Of a stretch of DNA of 64,000 bases, positions 21,675-33,304 are shown piece by piece. The notes under the pieces are model-generated. The model ran no database searches and was not told the DNA's origin. It saw nothing but the letters and a program-made list of their open reading frames with translations. Numbering within the stretch: the first letter of the stretch is position 1; each line of letters starts with the position of its first letter. Made by a program: the position numbers and the translations under genes. The DNA comes from Lelliottia nimipressuralis (GTDB taxonomy: Bacteria > Pseudomonadota > Gammaproteobacteria > Enterobacterales > Enterobacteriaceae). The stretch is from NCBI RefSeq assembly GCF_004402045.1, contig NZ_SOMG01000030.1:1-64000 (forward strand), given 5' to 3'.

Positions 21675-22250
21675 TTACTTCTGCTGAACCCCTTCAACCG
21701 AAATAATGAGCTCAACATCCTGAGACGCGGGGCCTAAATCTGTTGTGATATTAAAATTTTTCAGATGAATTTTGCCTGCGGCTTCAAAACCTGCACGTTT
21801 ACCGCCCCAGGGATCGTCTCCCTGACCCAGTAATTTAGCCTCAAGGGTGACCGGTTTAGTTACGCCGTTAAGCGTCAGGTTTCCGGTAATATTGAGCTTA
21901 TCACCGTCTTTCTTCACGTCCGTAGAGGTAAAGGTGGCCTGCGGGAATTTCGACACATTGAGGAATTCCGCACTGCGCAAGTGTTTATCACGTTCAGCAT
22001 GGTTCGTGTCGACGCTGTTAGTATTAATAGTCACATTGACTTTATCGGCGGCAGGGTTTTTATCGTCAAAGCTGAACGTGCCGTCAAAATCTTTAAAGGT
22101 CCCATATAGCCAGCTATATCCCAGATGCTGAATACGGAAATTGACGAAAGCATGCTGGCCCTCTTTATCAATTTTATAATCAGCCGCCACGGCGGAACCG
22201 GTGGTAAATAACAGAGAACCCAGTGCGATACCCAGCAGGTGTTTTTTCAT
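21675..22250 (-). CDS. yceI: Periplasmic YceI-family protein
   Basis: A 191-residue protein with a signal peptide (cleavage after AVAA, about residue 22) and a lipocalin-like YceI domain that binds long isoprenoid-type lipids in homologues. It is base-inducible in E. coli. The start at 22250 (MKKHLLG) gives a clear signal peptide; 11 extra upstream codons do not. It follows yceJ by 1 nt, so the two are co-transcribed. Confidence 0.94.
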   Translation of the reverse strand: MKKHLLGIALGSLLFTTGSAVAADYKIDKEGQHAFVNFRIQHLGYSWLYGTFKDFDGTFSFDDKNPAADKVNVTINTNSVDTNHAERDKHLRSAEFLNVSKFPQATFTSTDVKKDGDKLNITGNLTLNGVTKPVTLEAKLLGQGDDPWGGKRAGFEAAGKIHLKNFNITTDLGPASQDVELIISVEGVQQK

Positions 22251-22251
22251 T

Positions 22252-22818
22252 TTATGCTCCAGAGTCAACGGACGAGCGGCCAAGCATGCGCTTTAGCGTA
22301 TCGTCTTTATCAATAAAGTGGTGTTTGAGGGCGGCAAGCCCGTGCAGCACAGACAGGATCACGACGCTCCAGGCAAGCCAGAGGTGAATGACTCCTGCGG
22401 TGTCAGCCTGAGCGCCCGCATCGCTTAGCGTTGCCGGGATGTCAAAAATGCCAAAAACGCTAATCGGCTTACCGTCTGCTGTCGAGATGAGATAGCCGCT
22501 AATCAGGATGGCAAAGAGTAGCGCATAGAGTGCGATATGCGCCGCAACGGCACCCAGGCGGGTCATTTTACTGTGGGTCTTCGGCGCGGCGGGCGGTGGG
22601 GAAATATGTCGCCAGATCACGCGAAAAACCAGCCCCAGCATCAGCAGGACACCAATGCTTTTATGTAACTCCGGTGCCTGGTGATACCAGCCATCATAAT
22701 AGCTAAGCGTGACCATCCAGAGCCCAAGGCCAAACATACCGTAGACGGCAATAGCAAATATCCAGTGCAAACTTATGGATATTATTCCGTAGCGCCGGGA
22801 GGAGTTACGCAATTGCAT
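22252..22818 (-). CDS. yceJ: Cytochrome b561 homologue YceJ
   Basis: A 188-residue, four-helix membrane protein of the bacterial cytochrome b561 family. The haem-ligating histidines lie in [24 protein letters not shown] and [13 protein letters not shown]. The start at 22818 (MQLRNSSRR) aligns with E. coli; ATG at 22830 is an alternative adding MDIL. It is upstream of and nearly fused to yceI, suggesting a shared redox or lipid-quinone role (inference). Confidence 0.92.
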   Translation of the reverse strand: MQLRNSSRRYGIISISLHWIFAIAVYGMFGLGLWMVTLSYYDGWYHQAPELHKSIGVLLMLGLVFRVIWRHISPPPAAPKTHSKMTRLGAVAAHIALYALLFAILISGYLISTADGKPISVFGIFDIPATLSDAGAQADTAGVIHLWLAWSVVILSVLHGLAALKHHFIDKDDTLKRMLGRSSVDSGA

Positions 22819-23026
22819 CAGAATGTCCATTTTCAAATTAACCGAAGGGTAAAAATGAACGGGAAGGCGTGATATTGCAACTGAAATAAATGTATATTGA
22901 TTTTTATTTTATTTATTTCAGCGATTTTGAAAAGGATCGAGAAAGGTAATTCAATGTCTTCGTGCAAGATGAAATTGAGAGCTTCAATAAAGCTAAATTA
23001 ATGTCAATTATTGTCAGTGTGGCTTT

Positions 23027-23140
23027 TCAATAAAATACAATGTAAACAAAATCAATAATGACCAGCAGCGCCCACAACAAGATATAGAGCATAAAATGCT
23101 CGCGAATATTATTCATAAGAAAGCTAACGATCCTGCGCAT
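23027..23140 (-). CDS. yceO: Small membrane protein YceO
   Basis: A 37-codon frame encodes MRRIVSFLMNNIREHFMLYI and continues with LLWALLVIIDFVYIVFY, a single hydrophobic helix. It closely resembles the C-terminal 37 residues of E. coli YceO as I recall it (NNIREHLMLYL). The ATG is preceded by GCGGAGCGAT, a good ribosome site. It lies between yceJ and solA as in E. coli. Conservation at the protein level supports a real gene; function unknown. Confidence 0.75.
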   Translation of the reverse strand: MRRIVSFLMNNIREHFMLYILLWALLVIIDFVYIVFY

Positions 23141-23198
23141 ATCGCTCCGCAATGCAGTGTGAATGAAACGGGCTCCGACGTCCGAAGCCCGTTGGAGA

Positions 23199-24317
23199 TT
23201 ATCCGTTAAAACGCGAGAGTGAGAAGGGCGTCAGATCAAACTGCGGCCTGATACCCTGGGCAAACTGCGCGGCGATTTCACCCAGCACGGAAGCAAACTT
23301 AAAGCCGTGACCGCTCAGCCCGGTAATAAGCAGGGTGTTGTCATGTCCCGGTAGCGTATCAATGATAAAGTCTTCATCCGGCGTATTGTCGTAGGTACAG
23401 GCCGCGCCATACAGTAAGCCACCGACGCCAGGAAGAATGTTACGCAGGAACGAGAAGGCTTCAGAACCATCCTGTGGGAAGGCGCCGAAGGGTTTACGCT
23501 CTTCAGGAGAGGAGATAACCTGGCCACCGTTGTGTTTACCGATTTTCAATGCGTCTTTCTCGGAAGGGAAACCGTAGAACTGATCGCCATTCGGTAATTC
23601 ACCGGTGAAGGCCGGGAATTTATTCTGCGCGCTGTAGCGACCATCCGACTGGAACCAGGAGAAAACCTTGCGCACCGGCTGGATTGGCAGCTCTGGCAGC
23701 AGGTGGGTGACCCAGGTTCCTGCGCTCACCAGCAGGCGGGACGCGGAATACTCACCGTCAAGGGTGGTCACCGTAACGCCATCAGCGTCATGCGTGATGG
23801 CATCCACCGGACAGTTAAACAGCTGCGCGCAGCCGGCTTTTGCGGCAAGGTCGATCCAGGTTTTGATCGCCGTTTCACAATGCAGCACCCCGGAGTTAGC
23901 TTCAAAGAGGCCAATATAATCGTCCGGGACGGTAATTTCAGGCCAGCGCGCGGTAATGCCCGCCGCGTCCAGTTTCTCAACCTCAAGATTAAAGGCTGTT
24001 GCGCTGCGCTCGACGCCGGCGAGAAAATCAGAGTGGGCCGGGCCAAGATTGATAACCCCGGTACGCTCGAAAATGCGCTCTTCGGTCTGTTTCGCCAGCT
24101 CGTCCCATAGCGTCTGGGCGCGAAGCACCAGCGGCACATAGCGCTCACCTTCACCATACGCATGACGTATGAGGCGGGTGTCGCCATGATGGCTACCCTC
24201 CGCATGGGGAGGGCGAAGGGCATCAATCATCAGGACGTTCAGACCTGCCTGTGTCGCGTAATAACCGGCAGCGGAACCCACGGAGCCGCTACCAATAATG
24301 ATTAAGTCGTATCTCAT
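23199..24317 (-). CDS. solA: N-methyl-L-tryptophan oxidase SolA
   Basis: A 372-residue flavoprotein of the monomeric sarcosine oxidase family that oxidatively demethylates N-methyl-tryptophan, yielding formaldehyde and hydrogen peroxide. The N-terminal FAD-binding motif is [13 protein letters not shown] (residues about 9-21). The covalent flavin-attachment Cys lies in [14 protein letters not shown] (about residue 308). It stands alone between yceO and bssS. Confidence 0.94.
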   Translation of the reverse strand: MRYDLIIIGSGSVGSAAGYYATQAGLNVLMIDALRPPHAEGSHHGDTRLIRHAYGEGERYVPLVLRAQTLWDELAKQTEERIFERTGVINLGPAHSDFLAGVERSATAFNLEVEKLDAAGITARWPEITVPDDYIGLFEANSGVLHCETAIKTWIDLAAKAGCAQLFNCPVDAITHDADGVTVTTLDGEYSASRLLVSAGTWVTHLLPELPIQPVRKVFSWFQSDGRYSAQNKFPAFTGELPNGDQFYGFPSEKDALKIGKHNGGQVISSPEERKPFGAFPQDGSEAFSFLRNILPGVGGLLYGAACTYDNTPDEDFIIDTLPGHDNTLLITGLSGHGFKFASVLGEIAAQFAQGIRPQFDLTPFSLSRFNG

Positions 24318-24432
24318 ATGCGTCTCGTAAACTTACGTTTTGTTAGCAGAGTAATTAACAACGCGGGGTTAGACAAGGGAGAAATAAATAAGGCACCGCG
24401 AAGGTGCCTGTTGAGTGAAAAATGGCGTACGG

Positions 24433-24687
24433 TTAGTGCCGTTTATACTCGTTTTCCTGATAGTCGCCAGATTCTATTTTTGCAATACCTGCCTCTAAAA
24501 TAGAAATAAACTGACGGGCGACGTCTGTTGTTAGCCACAGCGTCTGTCCAACTTCCGCTTCTTCACGGTTGAGTTGATTCGGGGTCTGGTAGTGCAAACG
24601 CAGCATCAGTGCATCGTAGCTATCTACGGTACTGATATCCCAGCCAACAAGTGGATGGGTCTGGATCACTTCACTATTCTTTTCCAT
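24433..24687 (-). CDS. bssS: Biofilm regulator BssS
   Basis: An 84-residue cytosolic protein matching E. coli BssS (YceP) throughout (MEKNSEVIQTHPLVGWDIST, LMLRLHYQTPNQ). In E. coli it affects biofilm formation through indole and autoinducer-2 dependent signalling; no domain of known biochemistry is visible. It is preceded by a 274-bp gap without other genes. Confidence 0.93.
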   Translation of the reverse strand: MEKNSEVIQTHPLVGWDISTVDSYDALMLRLHYQTPNQLNREEAEVGQTLWLTTDVARQFISILEAGIAKIESGDYQENEYKRH

Positions 24688-24961
24688 TATAACCCCCTTA
24701 ATGCGTGTTAGAAGACAACGGCTCTGAGGTTCAATGCATGTTTTTCTGAAAGCATCTTCAGTATATCAAGTAATAAGGGTTCCGAAGGGAAAAATAAACA
24801 GGTGGCAACACATTTTTCTGCTTTTTAGGATTGTTCGAACAATAAAACACCATCTCGTTCACGATTCTTAAAGAAGATGCCGAATTAATTTGAACTTCCA
24901 GAATTTTTAGACGAAAAAAAGCCGGGGCGACCCGGCAAAAAAACACAATGAGGGAGCAGTG
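24688..24961. other. bssS-dinI intergenic region
   Basis: No gene is supported here. It contains the dinI terminator (24913-24943) and a perfect 14-bp palindrome, ATTGTTCGAACAAT, at 24830-24843, about 140 bp upstream of bssS. A 62-codon minus-strand frame (24758-24946) overlaps the terminator and lacks similarity. Confidence 0.6.
24913..24943 (-). terminator. Terminator after dinI
   Basis: GCCGGG / CCCGGC stem with loop TCGC (minus strand), flanked by A and T runs. Confidence 0.85.
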
Positions 24962-25207
24962 TTAATCTGTGATGAACCAGTCGTCAGCGCTTTCCCACGT
25001 TTCCTGCAGGATCTCGCTGATGCGATCTTTATCTTCTTTCGCAGCGCCAATGACGGAGAGGTTGTTCGCCGCGGCGTAACGCACCGTTACGGCACCCGCG
25101 TTGTCGGGAAAAGTGTTGTTAATACGACGGGATAATTCGCCTGCCAGTGCATCAAGCGCGCCGGCAGGCAGAACAGTTGTTTTGGCTATGGTGACTTCAA
25201 TACGCAT
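24962..25207 (-). CDS. dinI: DNA damage-inducible protein DinI
   Basis: An 81-residue protein that binds and stabilises RecA filaments and modulates the SOS response. The whole sequence matches E. coli DinI (MRIEVTIAKT, AGELSRRI, ISEILQETWESADDWFITD). A consensus LexA box lies 22 nt upstream of the start, so SOS control is directly supported. Confidence 0.96.
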   Translation of the reverse strand: MRIEVTIAKTTVLPAGALDALAGELSRRINNTFPDNAGAVTVRYAAANNLSVIGAAKEDKDRISEILQETWESADDWFITD

Positions 25208-25228
25208 AAATGCCCCCTGTGTAATATA

Positions 25229-25244
25229 CTGTTTATTTATACAG
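25229..25244 (-). promoter_or_regulatory. LexA (SOS) box of dinI
   Basis: CTGTTTATTTATACAG fits CTGT-N8-ACAG exactly and lies just upstream of dinI. Confidence 0.92.
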
Positions 25245-25281
25245 GTATATTATCGGTTTGACAACAAGGGGCATTGATTTT

Positions 25282-26328
25282 TTAACGTTTTACCGTCCAG
25301 TTTACGGTTTCGCCCGCCAGGAATGGGATCAGGGTGTCATCCGTCAGCGCAATGGACTCCTCAACCTGGCTCGTTTTACGCTCCAGTTCGATGAAGGAGT
25401 CATTGACCGGTAAGCCGTAAAAACGCGGGCCGTTAAGGGAGCAGAACGCTTCGAAATGTTCCAGAGCATTCATCTCTTCAAATACGGTCGCGTAGCTGGC
25501 AAGTGCAGTTGGGGCGTTGAAACAGCCTGCGCAGCCGCAGCTCGCCTCTTTACGATGGCGGGCATGAGGCGCGGAATCGGTGCCAAGGAACGCGCGGGAG
25601 AACCCACTGGCAACCAGCTCGCGCAGCGCCTGCTGGTGGATGTTGCGCTTAAGGATGGGCAGGCAGTACAGGTGAGGGCGTACCCCTCCCACCAGCATGT
25701 GGTTACGGTTAAACATCAGGTGCTGCGGCGTAATGGTGGCGGCGATAAGTTCGTTGCCGTCACGCACGTACTCTGCTGCGTCTTTGGTGGTGATATGCTC
25801 AAAGACCACTTTAAGCGCAGGCAGACGCTGGCGCAGAGGCTCCATCACGGTTTCGATAAAACGGGCTTCACGGTCGAAGATGTCAATCTCGGCATGCGTC
25901 ACTTCACCATGGACCAGCAGCGGCATGCCCAGTTTTTGCATGCGCTCCAGTACCGGCATGATGGCATCAATACTGGTGACGCCGTGGCTGGAGTTGGTGG
26001 TGGCATTCGCCGGGTAGAGTTTCGCCGCCGTAAATACGCCTTCGTTAAAACCGCGCTCCACTTCGTTCGGGTCCAGTGAGTCGGTCAGATAGCAGGTCAT
26101 CAGCGGGGTAAAATCATGCCCCGCGGGAACGGCATCAAGGATGCGCTGGCGGTAGGCAATCGCGGCATCGACGGTGGTGACTGGTGGAACCAGGTTAGGC
26201 ATAACAATCGCGCGGCCATAAATTTCGCTGGTATAAGGCACGACGGTTTTCAGCATATCGCCATCACGCAGATGGATATGCCAGTCGTCAGGGCGGCGGA
26301 TTTTAAGAACCTGGGGTTGTGCAGTCAT
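25282..26328 (-). CDS. pyrC: Dihydroorotase PyrC
   Basis: A 348-residue zinc amidohydrolase that cyclises N-carbamoyl-aspartate to dihydroorotate in pyrimidine synthesis. Metal ligands: His17 and His19 (WHIHLR), the carboxylated Lys ([13 protein letters not shown], about residue 103), His in LLVHGE and FEHITT, and the catalytic Asp in GTDSAPH. It is monocistronic with a PurR-type operator upstream. Confidence 0.97.
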   Translation of the reverse strand: MTAQPQVLKIRRPDDWHIHLRDGDMLKTVVPYTSEIYGRAIVMPNLVPPVTTVDAAIAYRQRILDAVPAGHDFTPLMTCYLTDSLDPNEVERGFNEGVFTAAKLYPANATTNSSHGVTSIDAIMPVLERMQKLGMPLLVHGEVTHAEIDIFDREARFIETVMEPLRQRLPALKVVFEHITTKDAAEYVRDGNELIAATITPQHLMFNRNHMLVGGVRPHLYCLPILKRNIHQQALRELVASGFSRAFLGTDSAPHARHRKEASCGCAGCFNAPTALASYATVFEEMNALEHFEAFCSLNGPRFYGLPVNDSFIELERKTSQVEESIALTDDTLIPFLAGETVNWTVKR

Positions 26329-26392
26329 GGAAGCTCCGGCTTGTCAGGAATCAGTCATAAGGATGGCTGTTTTTGCCGGACACAAATCATAA

Positions 26393-26408
26393 GCGGAAAC
26401 GTTTTCGT
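26393..26408 (-). promoter_or_regulatory. PurR operator upstream of pyrC
   Basis: GCGGAAACGTTTTCGT matches the PurR consensus ACGCAAACGTTTTCNT at 13 of 15 defined positions. PurR control of pyrC is established in E. coli. Confidence 0.75.
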
Positions 26409-26424
26409 TTGCACACTTTTCTGT

Positions 26425-26450
26425 AAAAAAAAGGGCGCCGCAGCGCCCTT
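26425..26450 (-). terminator. Terminator after yceB
   Basis: AAGGGCGC / GCGCCCTT stem, with a run of T on the minus strand. Confidence 0.85.
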
Positions 26451-26454
26451 CAGG

Positions 26455-27015
26455 TTAATCGGTGAAAGGAATGATAATTTCTCCCGGTTTCACCTCTATC
26501 CCTTTTGCGTATTTTTTCGCCAGGGCTTCACCCTTGCTTTTGTCTTCACTTAAGACGTATGCGGGCTGCTGATTAAAATAATTACGTAGCGACTGGTTCA
26601 GATAGGGCATCAGGGTTTGCAGAACCGGCGCCATCTTGTCCGGAGAAACCTGCGCATCGACGACTTCCATTTCCTGCAGGAAAATTGCCCCTTTCTCTTT
26701 GTTGAAAACGGGCAGGGCCTTCAGCTTGAGCTTGATGTTGGCTTTCTGATTACCAAAGAGGGATGACATATCGAGGTCCGCATCGCCTGCCAGGGTGACT
26801 TTGTTCGGCTCTTCCCGTCCAATCTGACTGGTCAGATTCGTCAGCACGATATGCGCGTCCGCAAGCCCCGGCACGCCAATGTCTTTAGAAAAGTTATTAT
26901 GTTTTTCCAGCGCCTGATTTATTTCCTGTTCACTGACGGTATATTGCGTGAGCTGGTTACAGCCAACCAGCAGTCCGCTGACAACTAATGCAGCGGCAAA
27001 GACAATTTTCTTCAT
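26455..27015 (-). CDS. yceB: Lipoprotein YceB (DUF1439)
   Basis: A 186-residue lipoprotein. Lipobox GLLVGC with Cys19; the mature protein is a YceB/DUF1439 lipid-binding-type domain (SEQEINQALEKHNNFSKDIGVPG). GAGGAA lies 5 nt before the ATG at 27015; the longer frame starting at 27027 is rejected. In E. coli grxB lies upstream on the same strand, but here mdtH comes next with no room for grxB. Confidence 0.92.
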   Translation of the reverse strand: MKKIVFAAALVVSGLLVGCNQLTQYTVSEQEINQALEKHNNFSKDIGVPGLADAHIVLTNLTSQIGREEPNKVTLAGDADLDMSSLFGNQKANIKLKLKALPVFNKEKGAIFLQEMEVVDAQVSPDKMAPVLQTLMPYLNQSLRNYFNQQPAYVLSEDKSKGEALAKKYAKGIEVKPGEIIIPFTD

Positions 27016-27138
27016 AGTGTTCCTCAACGAAAAATCGGCGCTTCTGTCCTGTTACGCCAGTATGTCAGTGTGAAATGGCAGAAACCAGCAGAAAAAACTG
27101 AGAAGTGGGGCGGGAGAGGTTCCCGCCCGAGGGAAAGG

Positions 27139-28347
27139 TTATGCGCCTGGCTCAAGCATGCCGCTCGCACTGCGCTTCTGGCTGAACTGCCACCACAGGG
27201 CAAGGAGCGTCATAAAGCCCACAGCGCCGAGCATCATCCAGGGGAGTTCGGGTTGATGTAACGCTTTGCCGGCATCAAATAACCAACCGCCGCCGGCGTA
27301 ACCTAACGCGCCGCCAAGGGCCAGCCCCAGCCGGCTGAATCCCATATAGCTGCCACGCGCGCGTGCATCCGCAAGCGAGGCGCTCAGCGTTTCACGGGCA
27401 GGCTCGGCGATGATGGATCCAATATAGAACGTGCAAATCAGCGTAAACAGCTGCTGAAGAGAGTTCACCAGACCGATCGGCATCATGCTCAGCGTCATCA
27501 GGAACAGGCCGGCCATCAGGCGATGTTCCAGACGAAAGCGCTGTTCGCTCCAGCGGGCAATCGGATAGAGCAGCGTCAGGGAAAGCGCGGCTTCAATGGC
27601 ATACATCCACTTAACGGCAGCAGGGGTACCCGCAATGTCGTTAACCATGATCGGCAGCATCAGCATGACCTGCACTGCAAGCATGTAATATCCCGTCAGA
27701 GTCAACACATAGGTGACAAAACGCCTGTCGCGCAGGACGCGGCCAAGCCCTTCCCGGACCGGTGCTTTAACCGTCGACAGTTTCCACGCCGGCAGGAACA
27801 GGCCATTAAACAGTGCGCACAGGATAAAGAGCACCGCGCCAGCCGCACAGACCAGACGGAAGTCATACTGCAGCAGCCAGCTTCCCAGCAGCGCGCCGAC
27901 AACGGCCCCGGCACTGTCCTGCATCATCAGAATGGAGAAGAAACGGCCGCGCTGCTGTGGGCGAATAAGCTTCACCACCAGCGCGGTGCGCGGCGGATCG
28001 AACAGCGTGCCACCGATACCGGAGAGGAAGCAGGAGAACCAGAGCAGCCAGGGCTCCTGGGCAATCGCCATCGTGGCAAAGCCTGCCGCGCGGAGCAGCA
28101 TGCCGGTGACGATCATCGGTTTAGCGCCAAAGCGGTCAGCGATGGCACCGCCAAATACGCCCAGGCCTTGCTGAACAAACTGGCGTAGCCCCAGCGCGAT
28201 ACCGACCATCAGCGCCGCCCAGCCCATTTGATCAACGAAGCGAATCGAGATGAGGGGGAACACGACAAAAAAGCCGAGCACGACCAGCATGTTATCGACC
28301 AGCAGGAAATATTTACCCAGGCTCCTGGCCTGTGATACGCGGGACAT
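27139..28347 (-). CDS. mdtH: MFS transporter MdtH
   Basis: A 402-residue, 12-helix major facilitator protein equal in length to E. coli MdtH (YceL). The motif A loop [23 protein letters not shown] lies around residues 60-83. Overexpression in E. coli gives quinolone resistance; the natural substrate is unknown. It is divergent from rimJ across 236 bp. Confidence 0.93.
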   Translation of the reverse strand: MSRVSQARSLGKYFLLVDNMLVVLGFFVVFPLISIRFVDQMGWAALMVGIALGLRQFVQQGLGVFGGAIADRFGAKPMIVTGMLLRAAGFATMAIAQEPWLLWFSCFLSGIGGTLFDPPRTALVVKLIRPQQRGRFFSILMMQDSAGAVVGALLGSWLLQYDFRLVCAAGAVLFILCALFNGLFLPAWKLSTVKAPVREGLGRVLRDRRFVTYVLTLTGYYMLAVQVMLMLPIMVNDIAGTPAAVKWMYAIEAALSLTLLYPIARWSEQRFRLEHRLMAGLFLMTLSMMPIGLVNSLQQLFTLICTFYIGSIIAEPARETLSASLADARARGSYMGFSRLGLALGGALGYAGGGWLFDAGKALHQPELPWMMLGAVGFMTLLALWWQFSQKRSASGMLEPGA

Positions 28348-28583
28348 TTTCCCTCCAGGGAAAATAAGATGGTGAGCACGCTAACATTCTGCGGTGTCAC
28401 TGCGTATTTTCCCACCCCTGCACGTGACAATATTTTTTTATCAAAAGCGCGCTTTGATAGAGAGTTCTCATCGAAAAATGTGAAAAGCGGGCAAAATGGT
28501 ATGTCACTGTTTTCACAGACGGCACAGGCACAGGTATAGTAAAGCTAATGGGTAAGCAGAAGTGACGGGAAGGAGTGGTATCG

Positions 28584-29168
28584 ATGTTTGGCTATCGCAG
28601 CAATGTGCCAAAAGTGCGTCTGACAACGGACAGGCTGGTCGTTCGTCTGGTGCATGAGCGTGATGCCTGGCGTCTGGCGGATTATTACGCCGAGAATCGC
28701 CAGTTTTTAAAACCCTGGGAACCCGTTCGGGATGAGAGCCATTGTTACCCTTCCGGCTGGCAGGCGCGCCTCAGCATGATTACGGAATTTCACAAGCAGG
28801 GCAGTGCGTTTTATTTCGCGCTGCTGGATCCTGAAGAGAAAGAGATTATCGGGATAGCCAATTTTTCAAACGTGGTGCGCGGATCGTTTCACGCCTGTTA
28901 CCTGGGCTACTCCATTGGCCAGAAATGGCAGGGGCAGGGGCTGATGTTTGAGGCGCTAACGGTGGCGATCCGTTATATGCAACGCACGCAGCATATCCAT
29001 CGCATTATGGCGAACTATATGCCACATAATCAGCGTAGCGGGAATTTGCTGGCGCGTTTAGGGTTCGAGAAAGAGGGCTATGCCAAAGACTATCTGCTGA
29101 TAGACGGAGAGTGGCGCGACCACGTTCTGACGGCATTAACCACCCGGGACTGGACTGCAGGTCGTTAA
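28584..29168 (+). CDS. rimJ: Ribosomal protein S5 N-acetyltransferase RimJ
   Basis: A 194-residue GNAT acetyltransferase acting on the N-terminal Ala of ribosomal protein S5, nearly identical in pattern to E. coli RimJ. The acetyl-CoA binding signature is [13 protein letters not shown] (about residues 116-128). AAGGAG supports the ATG at 28584; three upstream in-frame codons are not conserved. It is followed after 9 nt by yceH and then mviM, a likely operon. Confidence 0.96.
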   Translation: MFGYRSNVPKVRLTTDRLVVRLVHERDAWRLADYYAENRQFLKPWEPVRDESHCYPSGWQARLSMITEFHKQGSAFYFALLDPEEKEIIGIANFSNVVRGSFHACYLGYSIGQKWQGQGLMFEALTVAIRYMQRTQHIHRIMANYMPHNQRSGNLLARLGFEKEGYAKDYLLIDGEWRDHVLTALTTRDWTAGR

Positions 29169-29177
29169 GGAGAAGAG

Positions 29178-29837
29178 ATGAAGTATCAGCTAAACGGAAC
29201 AGAAGCGCGCGTGATTGGGTGCTTACTCGAAAAACAGGTCACCACGCCGGAGCAGTATCCGCTCTCCGTCAACGCCGTGACCATGGCTTGCAACCAGAAG
29301 ACCAACCGCGAGCCGGTGATGAACCTTAGCGAACATGACGTTCAGGACGTGCTGGATGCGCTGGTAAAACGCCACTATCTGCGCACCGTCAGCGGCTTCG
29401 GCAACCGCGTGACCAAATACGAACAGCGCTTTTGTAACTCCGAATTTGGCGACCTGAGGCTGAGCAGTGCAGAAGTGGCGGTCATCACCACGCTGTTGCT
29501 GCGTGGGGCGCAAACGCCGGGGGAGCTGCGAACGCGCGCTTCTCGTATGCATGAGTTCAGCGATATGCAGGAGGTCGAGCAGACCCTGGAAGGTCTGGCT
29601 TCTCGTGAGGATGGCCCTTACGTGGTGCGTCTGGCGCGCGAGCCGGGCAAACGTGAAAGCCGCTATATGCATCTGTTCAGCGGCGACGTTGATACCGCGA
29701 CCGTGGCGAGTGACCCTGCCAATGCTGAATCTTCAGCAACCAACGACAGCCTTGCCGCGCGCGTAGAGGCGCTGGAAGAAGAAGTCGCCGGGTTGAAACA
29801 GCGTCTGGATGCGTTGCTGGCACACCTGGGAGATTAA
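29178..29837 (+). CDS. yceH: YceH family protein (DUF480)
   Basis: A 219-residue protein with two tandem winged-helix-like DUF480 domains (about residues 1-85 and 90-165) and a C-terminal coiled coil ([22 protein letters not shown]). Conserved throughout Enterobacterales; molecular function not established. It overlaps nothing but sits 2 nt from mviM, so the two are co-transcribed with rimJ. Confidence 0.92.
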   Translation: MKYQLNGTEARVIGCLLEKQVTTPEQYPLSVNAVTMACNQKTNREPVMNLSEHDVQDVLDALVKRHYLRTVSGFGNRVTKYEQRFCNSEFGDLRLSSAEVAVITTLLLRGAQTPGELRTRASRMHEFSDMQEVEQTLEGLASREDGPYVVRLAREPGKRESRYMHLFSGDVDTATVASDPANAESSATNDSLAARVEALEEEVAGLKQRLDALLAHLGD

Positions 29838-29839
29838 CA

Positions 29840-30763
29840 GTGAAAAAATTACGTGTAGGCGTAGTGGGGCTGGGCGGTATCGCGCAAAAAGCCTGGCTAC
29901 CGGTATTGGGTGCGGCGACCGACTGGACGCTTCAGGGGGCATGGTCACCCACCCGGGAAAAGGCAGAACGTATCTGCGAAACCTGGCGCATCCCTTATGC
30001 CGCCTCCCTGCAGGATCTGGCCCGCGAGTGCGATGCGGTGTTCGTTCATACCTCAACGGCAACCCACTATCAGGTGGTGAGCGAGCTGCTCAATGCGGGT
30101 GTCCACGTCTGCGTGGATAAACCGCTGGCAGAAAATGTGCAGGACGCAGAACGGCTGATTGAGCTGGCAGCACGTAAAAACCTGACGCTGATGGTCGGTT
30201 TCAACCGTCGCTTCGCACCGCTTTACCAGCAGCTGAAGGCGCAGTCCGGCAGTCTTGCTTCGCTGCGCATGGATAAGCACCGCACCGACAGCATTGGGCC
30301 GAACGATTTGCGCTTCACGCTGCTGGATGACTATCTGCACGTTGTGGATACGGCGCTGTGGCTCGCCGGCGGCAATGCGCAGTTGCAAAGCGGGACGCTC
30401 CTGACGAATGAACAGGGCGAGATGGTCTATGCCGAACATCACTTCGCGATTGACCATCTGCAGATTACGACCAGCATGCATCGTCGCGCGGGCAGCCAGC
30501 GCGAGTGCGTCCAGGCCGTCACCGACGGCGGGCTGTACGACATTACCGACATGCGGGCGTGGCGCGAGGAGAAGGGGAACGGTGTGGTGACGCTTCCGGC
30601 CCCCGGCTGGCAGAGTACCCTGGAGCAGCGCGGTTTCGCAGGCTGCGCCCGCCACTTTATCACCTGTGTGCAAAATCAGACGGTTCCTGAAACGTCCGGC
30701 GAACAGGCCATTATGGCACAGCGCATTGTGGAACGGCTCTGGCGCGAAGCCATGAGTGAATAA
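29840..30763 (+). CDS. mviM: Gfo/Idh/MocA-family oxidoreductase MviM
   Basis: A 307-residue NAD(P)-dependent oxidoreductase of the Gfo/Idh/MocA family. The N-terminal Rossmann motif is GVVGLGGIAQKAW. The family EKP motif appears as DKPLAEN (about residue 94). GTG start at 29840, 2 nt after the yceH stop. The substrate is unknown; the name comes from a Salmonella virulence locus together with mviN (murJ), which follows. Confidence 0.93.
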   Translation: MKKLRVGVVGLGGIAQKAWLPVLGAATDWTLQGAWSPTREKAERICETWRIPYAASLQDLARECDAVFVHTSTATHYQVVSELLNAGVHVCVDKPLAENVQDAERLIELAARKNLTLMVGFNRRFAPLYQQLKAQSGSLASLRMDKHRTDSIGPNDLRFTLLDDYLHVVDTALWLAGGNAQLQSGTLLTNEQGEMVYAEHHFAIDHLQITTSMHRRAGSQRECVQAVTDGGLYDITDMRAWREEKGNGVVTLPAPGWQSTLEQRGFAGCARHFITCVQNQTVPETSGEQAIMAQRIVERLWREAMSE

Positions 30764-30831
30764 CTCGCTGTAACATCTGCGGATAGTAATTCGTTGAAAT
30801 CCGGTTAGACTAAGCGCCGCTTGTTGGCTTT

Positions 30832-32428
<1,597 letters not shown>

Positions 32429-32435
32429 ACGCCAA

Positions 32436-32462
32436 AAGGGGAGTTCACCTTATGGTGCTCCC
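32436..32462. terminator. Hairpin between murJ and flgN
   Basis: Arms GGGGAG and CTCCCC around a 14-nt loop that itself pairs (CACC/GGTG). A probable bidirectional end, with weak T runs. Confidence 0.5.
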
Positions 32463-32487
32463 CGCTGCATGATTTGTCGCTTATGCT

Positions 32488-32913
32488 TCAAATCGAAATC
32501 TTTTTAACACCCGCAATACGCGCAGTCGCTGTCTGACCATCCGCACCGTACAGTCCGGTTTCTTTATGCGGTTTCAATACCTCAAGCGCCTGCTGATTAC
32601 GCTCAATCTGACCTTCCAGTAGCCAGCCGTTGTGCTGGTTAAGATCGCGCAGGTGCTGAGTTTTTTCAGTAATGGTCTGCCAGCGCTCAATAATATCGTC
32701 ATTGGCGCTGCGCTTAGGATCTTGCTCAGTGCGGCGCTGTTGCTCCAGATAATCCAGCGTCGCCAGAAGCGAACTTTTATCTTCAGTAATACGCTGCAAC
32801 GCGCTGCCGTTAATGTGACCGGAAGAGAGATGCTGTTGTTCAGCGTCCATTACCGTTTTCAGGTCGTTCAGAACAACCGTCATTTGATCCAGTATTTCTG
32901 ACAGTCGACTCAT
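32488..32913 (-). CDS. flgN: Flagellar type III export chaperone FlgN
   Basis: A 141-residue, mainly helical cytosolic chaperone for the hook-filament junction proteins FlgK and FlgL. Matches E. coli FlgN in length and in its helical N-terminus (LSEILDQMTVVLNDLKTVMDAE). It follows flgM by 4 nt, with which it is transcribed from the sigma-28 promoter and by readthrough from flgA. Confidence 0.94.
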   Translation of the reverse strand: MSRLSEILDQMTVVLNDLKTVMDAEQQHLSSGHINGSALQRITEDKSSLLATLDYLEQQRRTEQDPKRSANDDIIERWQTITEKTQHLRDLNQHNGWLLEGQIERNQQALEVLKPHKETGLYGADGQTATARIAGVKKISI

Positions 32914-32917
32914 ACGG

Positions 32918-33211
32918 TTAGTTACTCTGTAAGAAACTCTGTGCTTCCTGAATCAGGGCATCAGCGATCTTGCTGGTATCCATTTTCAGTTCACCGTTAC
33001 GAATAGCCGTTTTCAGCGCTTCAACACGTTCCATATTGATATCGTTGCTGCCTGGCTGCATCAGTTTTGCCTGAGCGTCGCTCAGGGTTACGCTGGTGCT
33101 GTTGGACGTTGACGGTTTTTCCAGACGCGTTTTCTGCGCCGTAGCGTCATTCGTTTCGCGAGGTTGTACAGCGCTTACCGGCTTCAGGGCTGATGTACGA
33201 TCAATGCTCAT
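32918..33211 (-). CDS. flgM: Anti-sigma-28 factor FlgM
   Basis: A 97-residue protein that binds FliA until exported through the completed hook. The disordered N-terminal half is rich in Ser/Thr. The C-terminal sigma-28 binding helices are seen in [35 protein letters not shown] sigma-28 promoter sits about 60 nt upstream, consistent with feedback of the checkpoint. Confidence 0.96.
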   Translation of the reverse strand: MSIDRTSALKPVSAVQPRETNDATAQKTRLEKPSTSNSTSVTLSDAQAKLMQPGSNDINMERVEALKTAIRNGELKMDTSKIADALIQEAQSFLQSN

Positions 33212-33271
33212 AGTGTTGTCCTCATCGAGGGTTCGCGGCGTTTGCGCCTGACATCATCATTAGTGGAATAT

Positions 33272-33298
33272 TTATCGGCACGCGCCGCGAAATCTTTA
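33272..33298 (-). promoter_or_regulatory. Sigma-28 promoter of flgMN
   Basis: On the minus strand TAAA, exactly 15 nt, then GCCGATAA: a perfect match to the FliA consensus. It lies between flgA and flgM. Confidence 0.93.
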
Positions 33299-33304
33299 AA
33301 AAGA

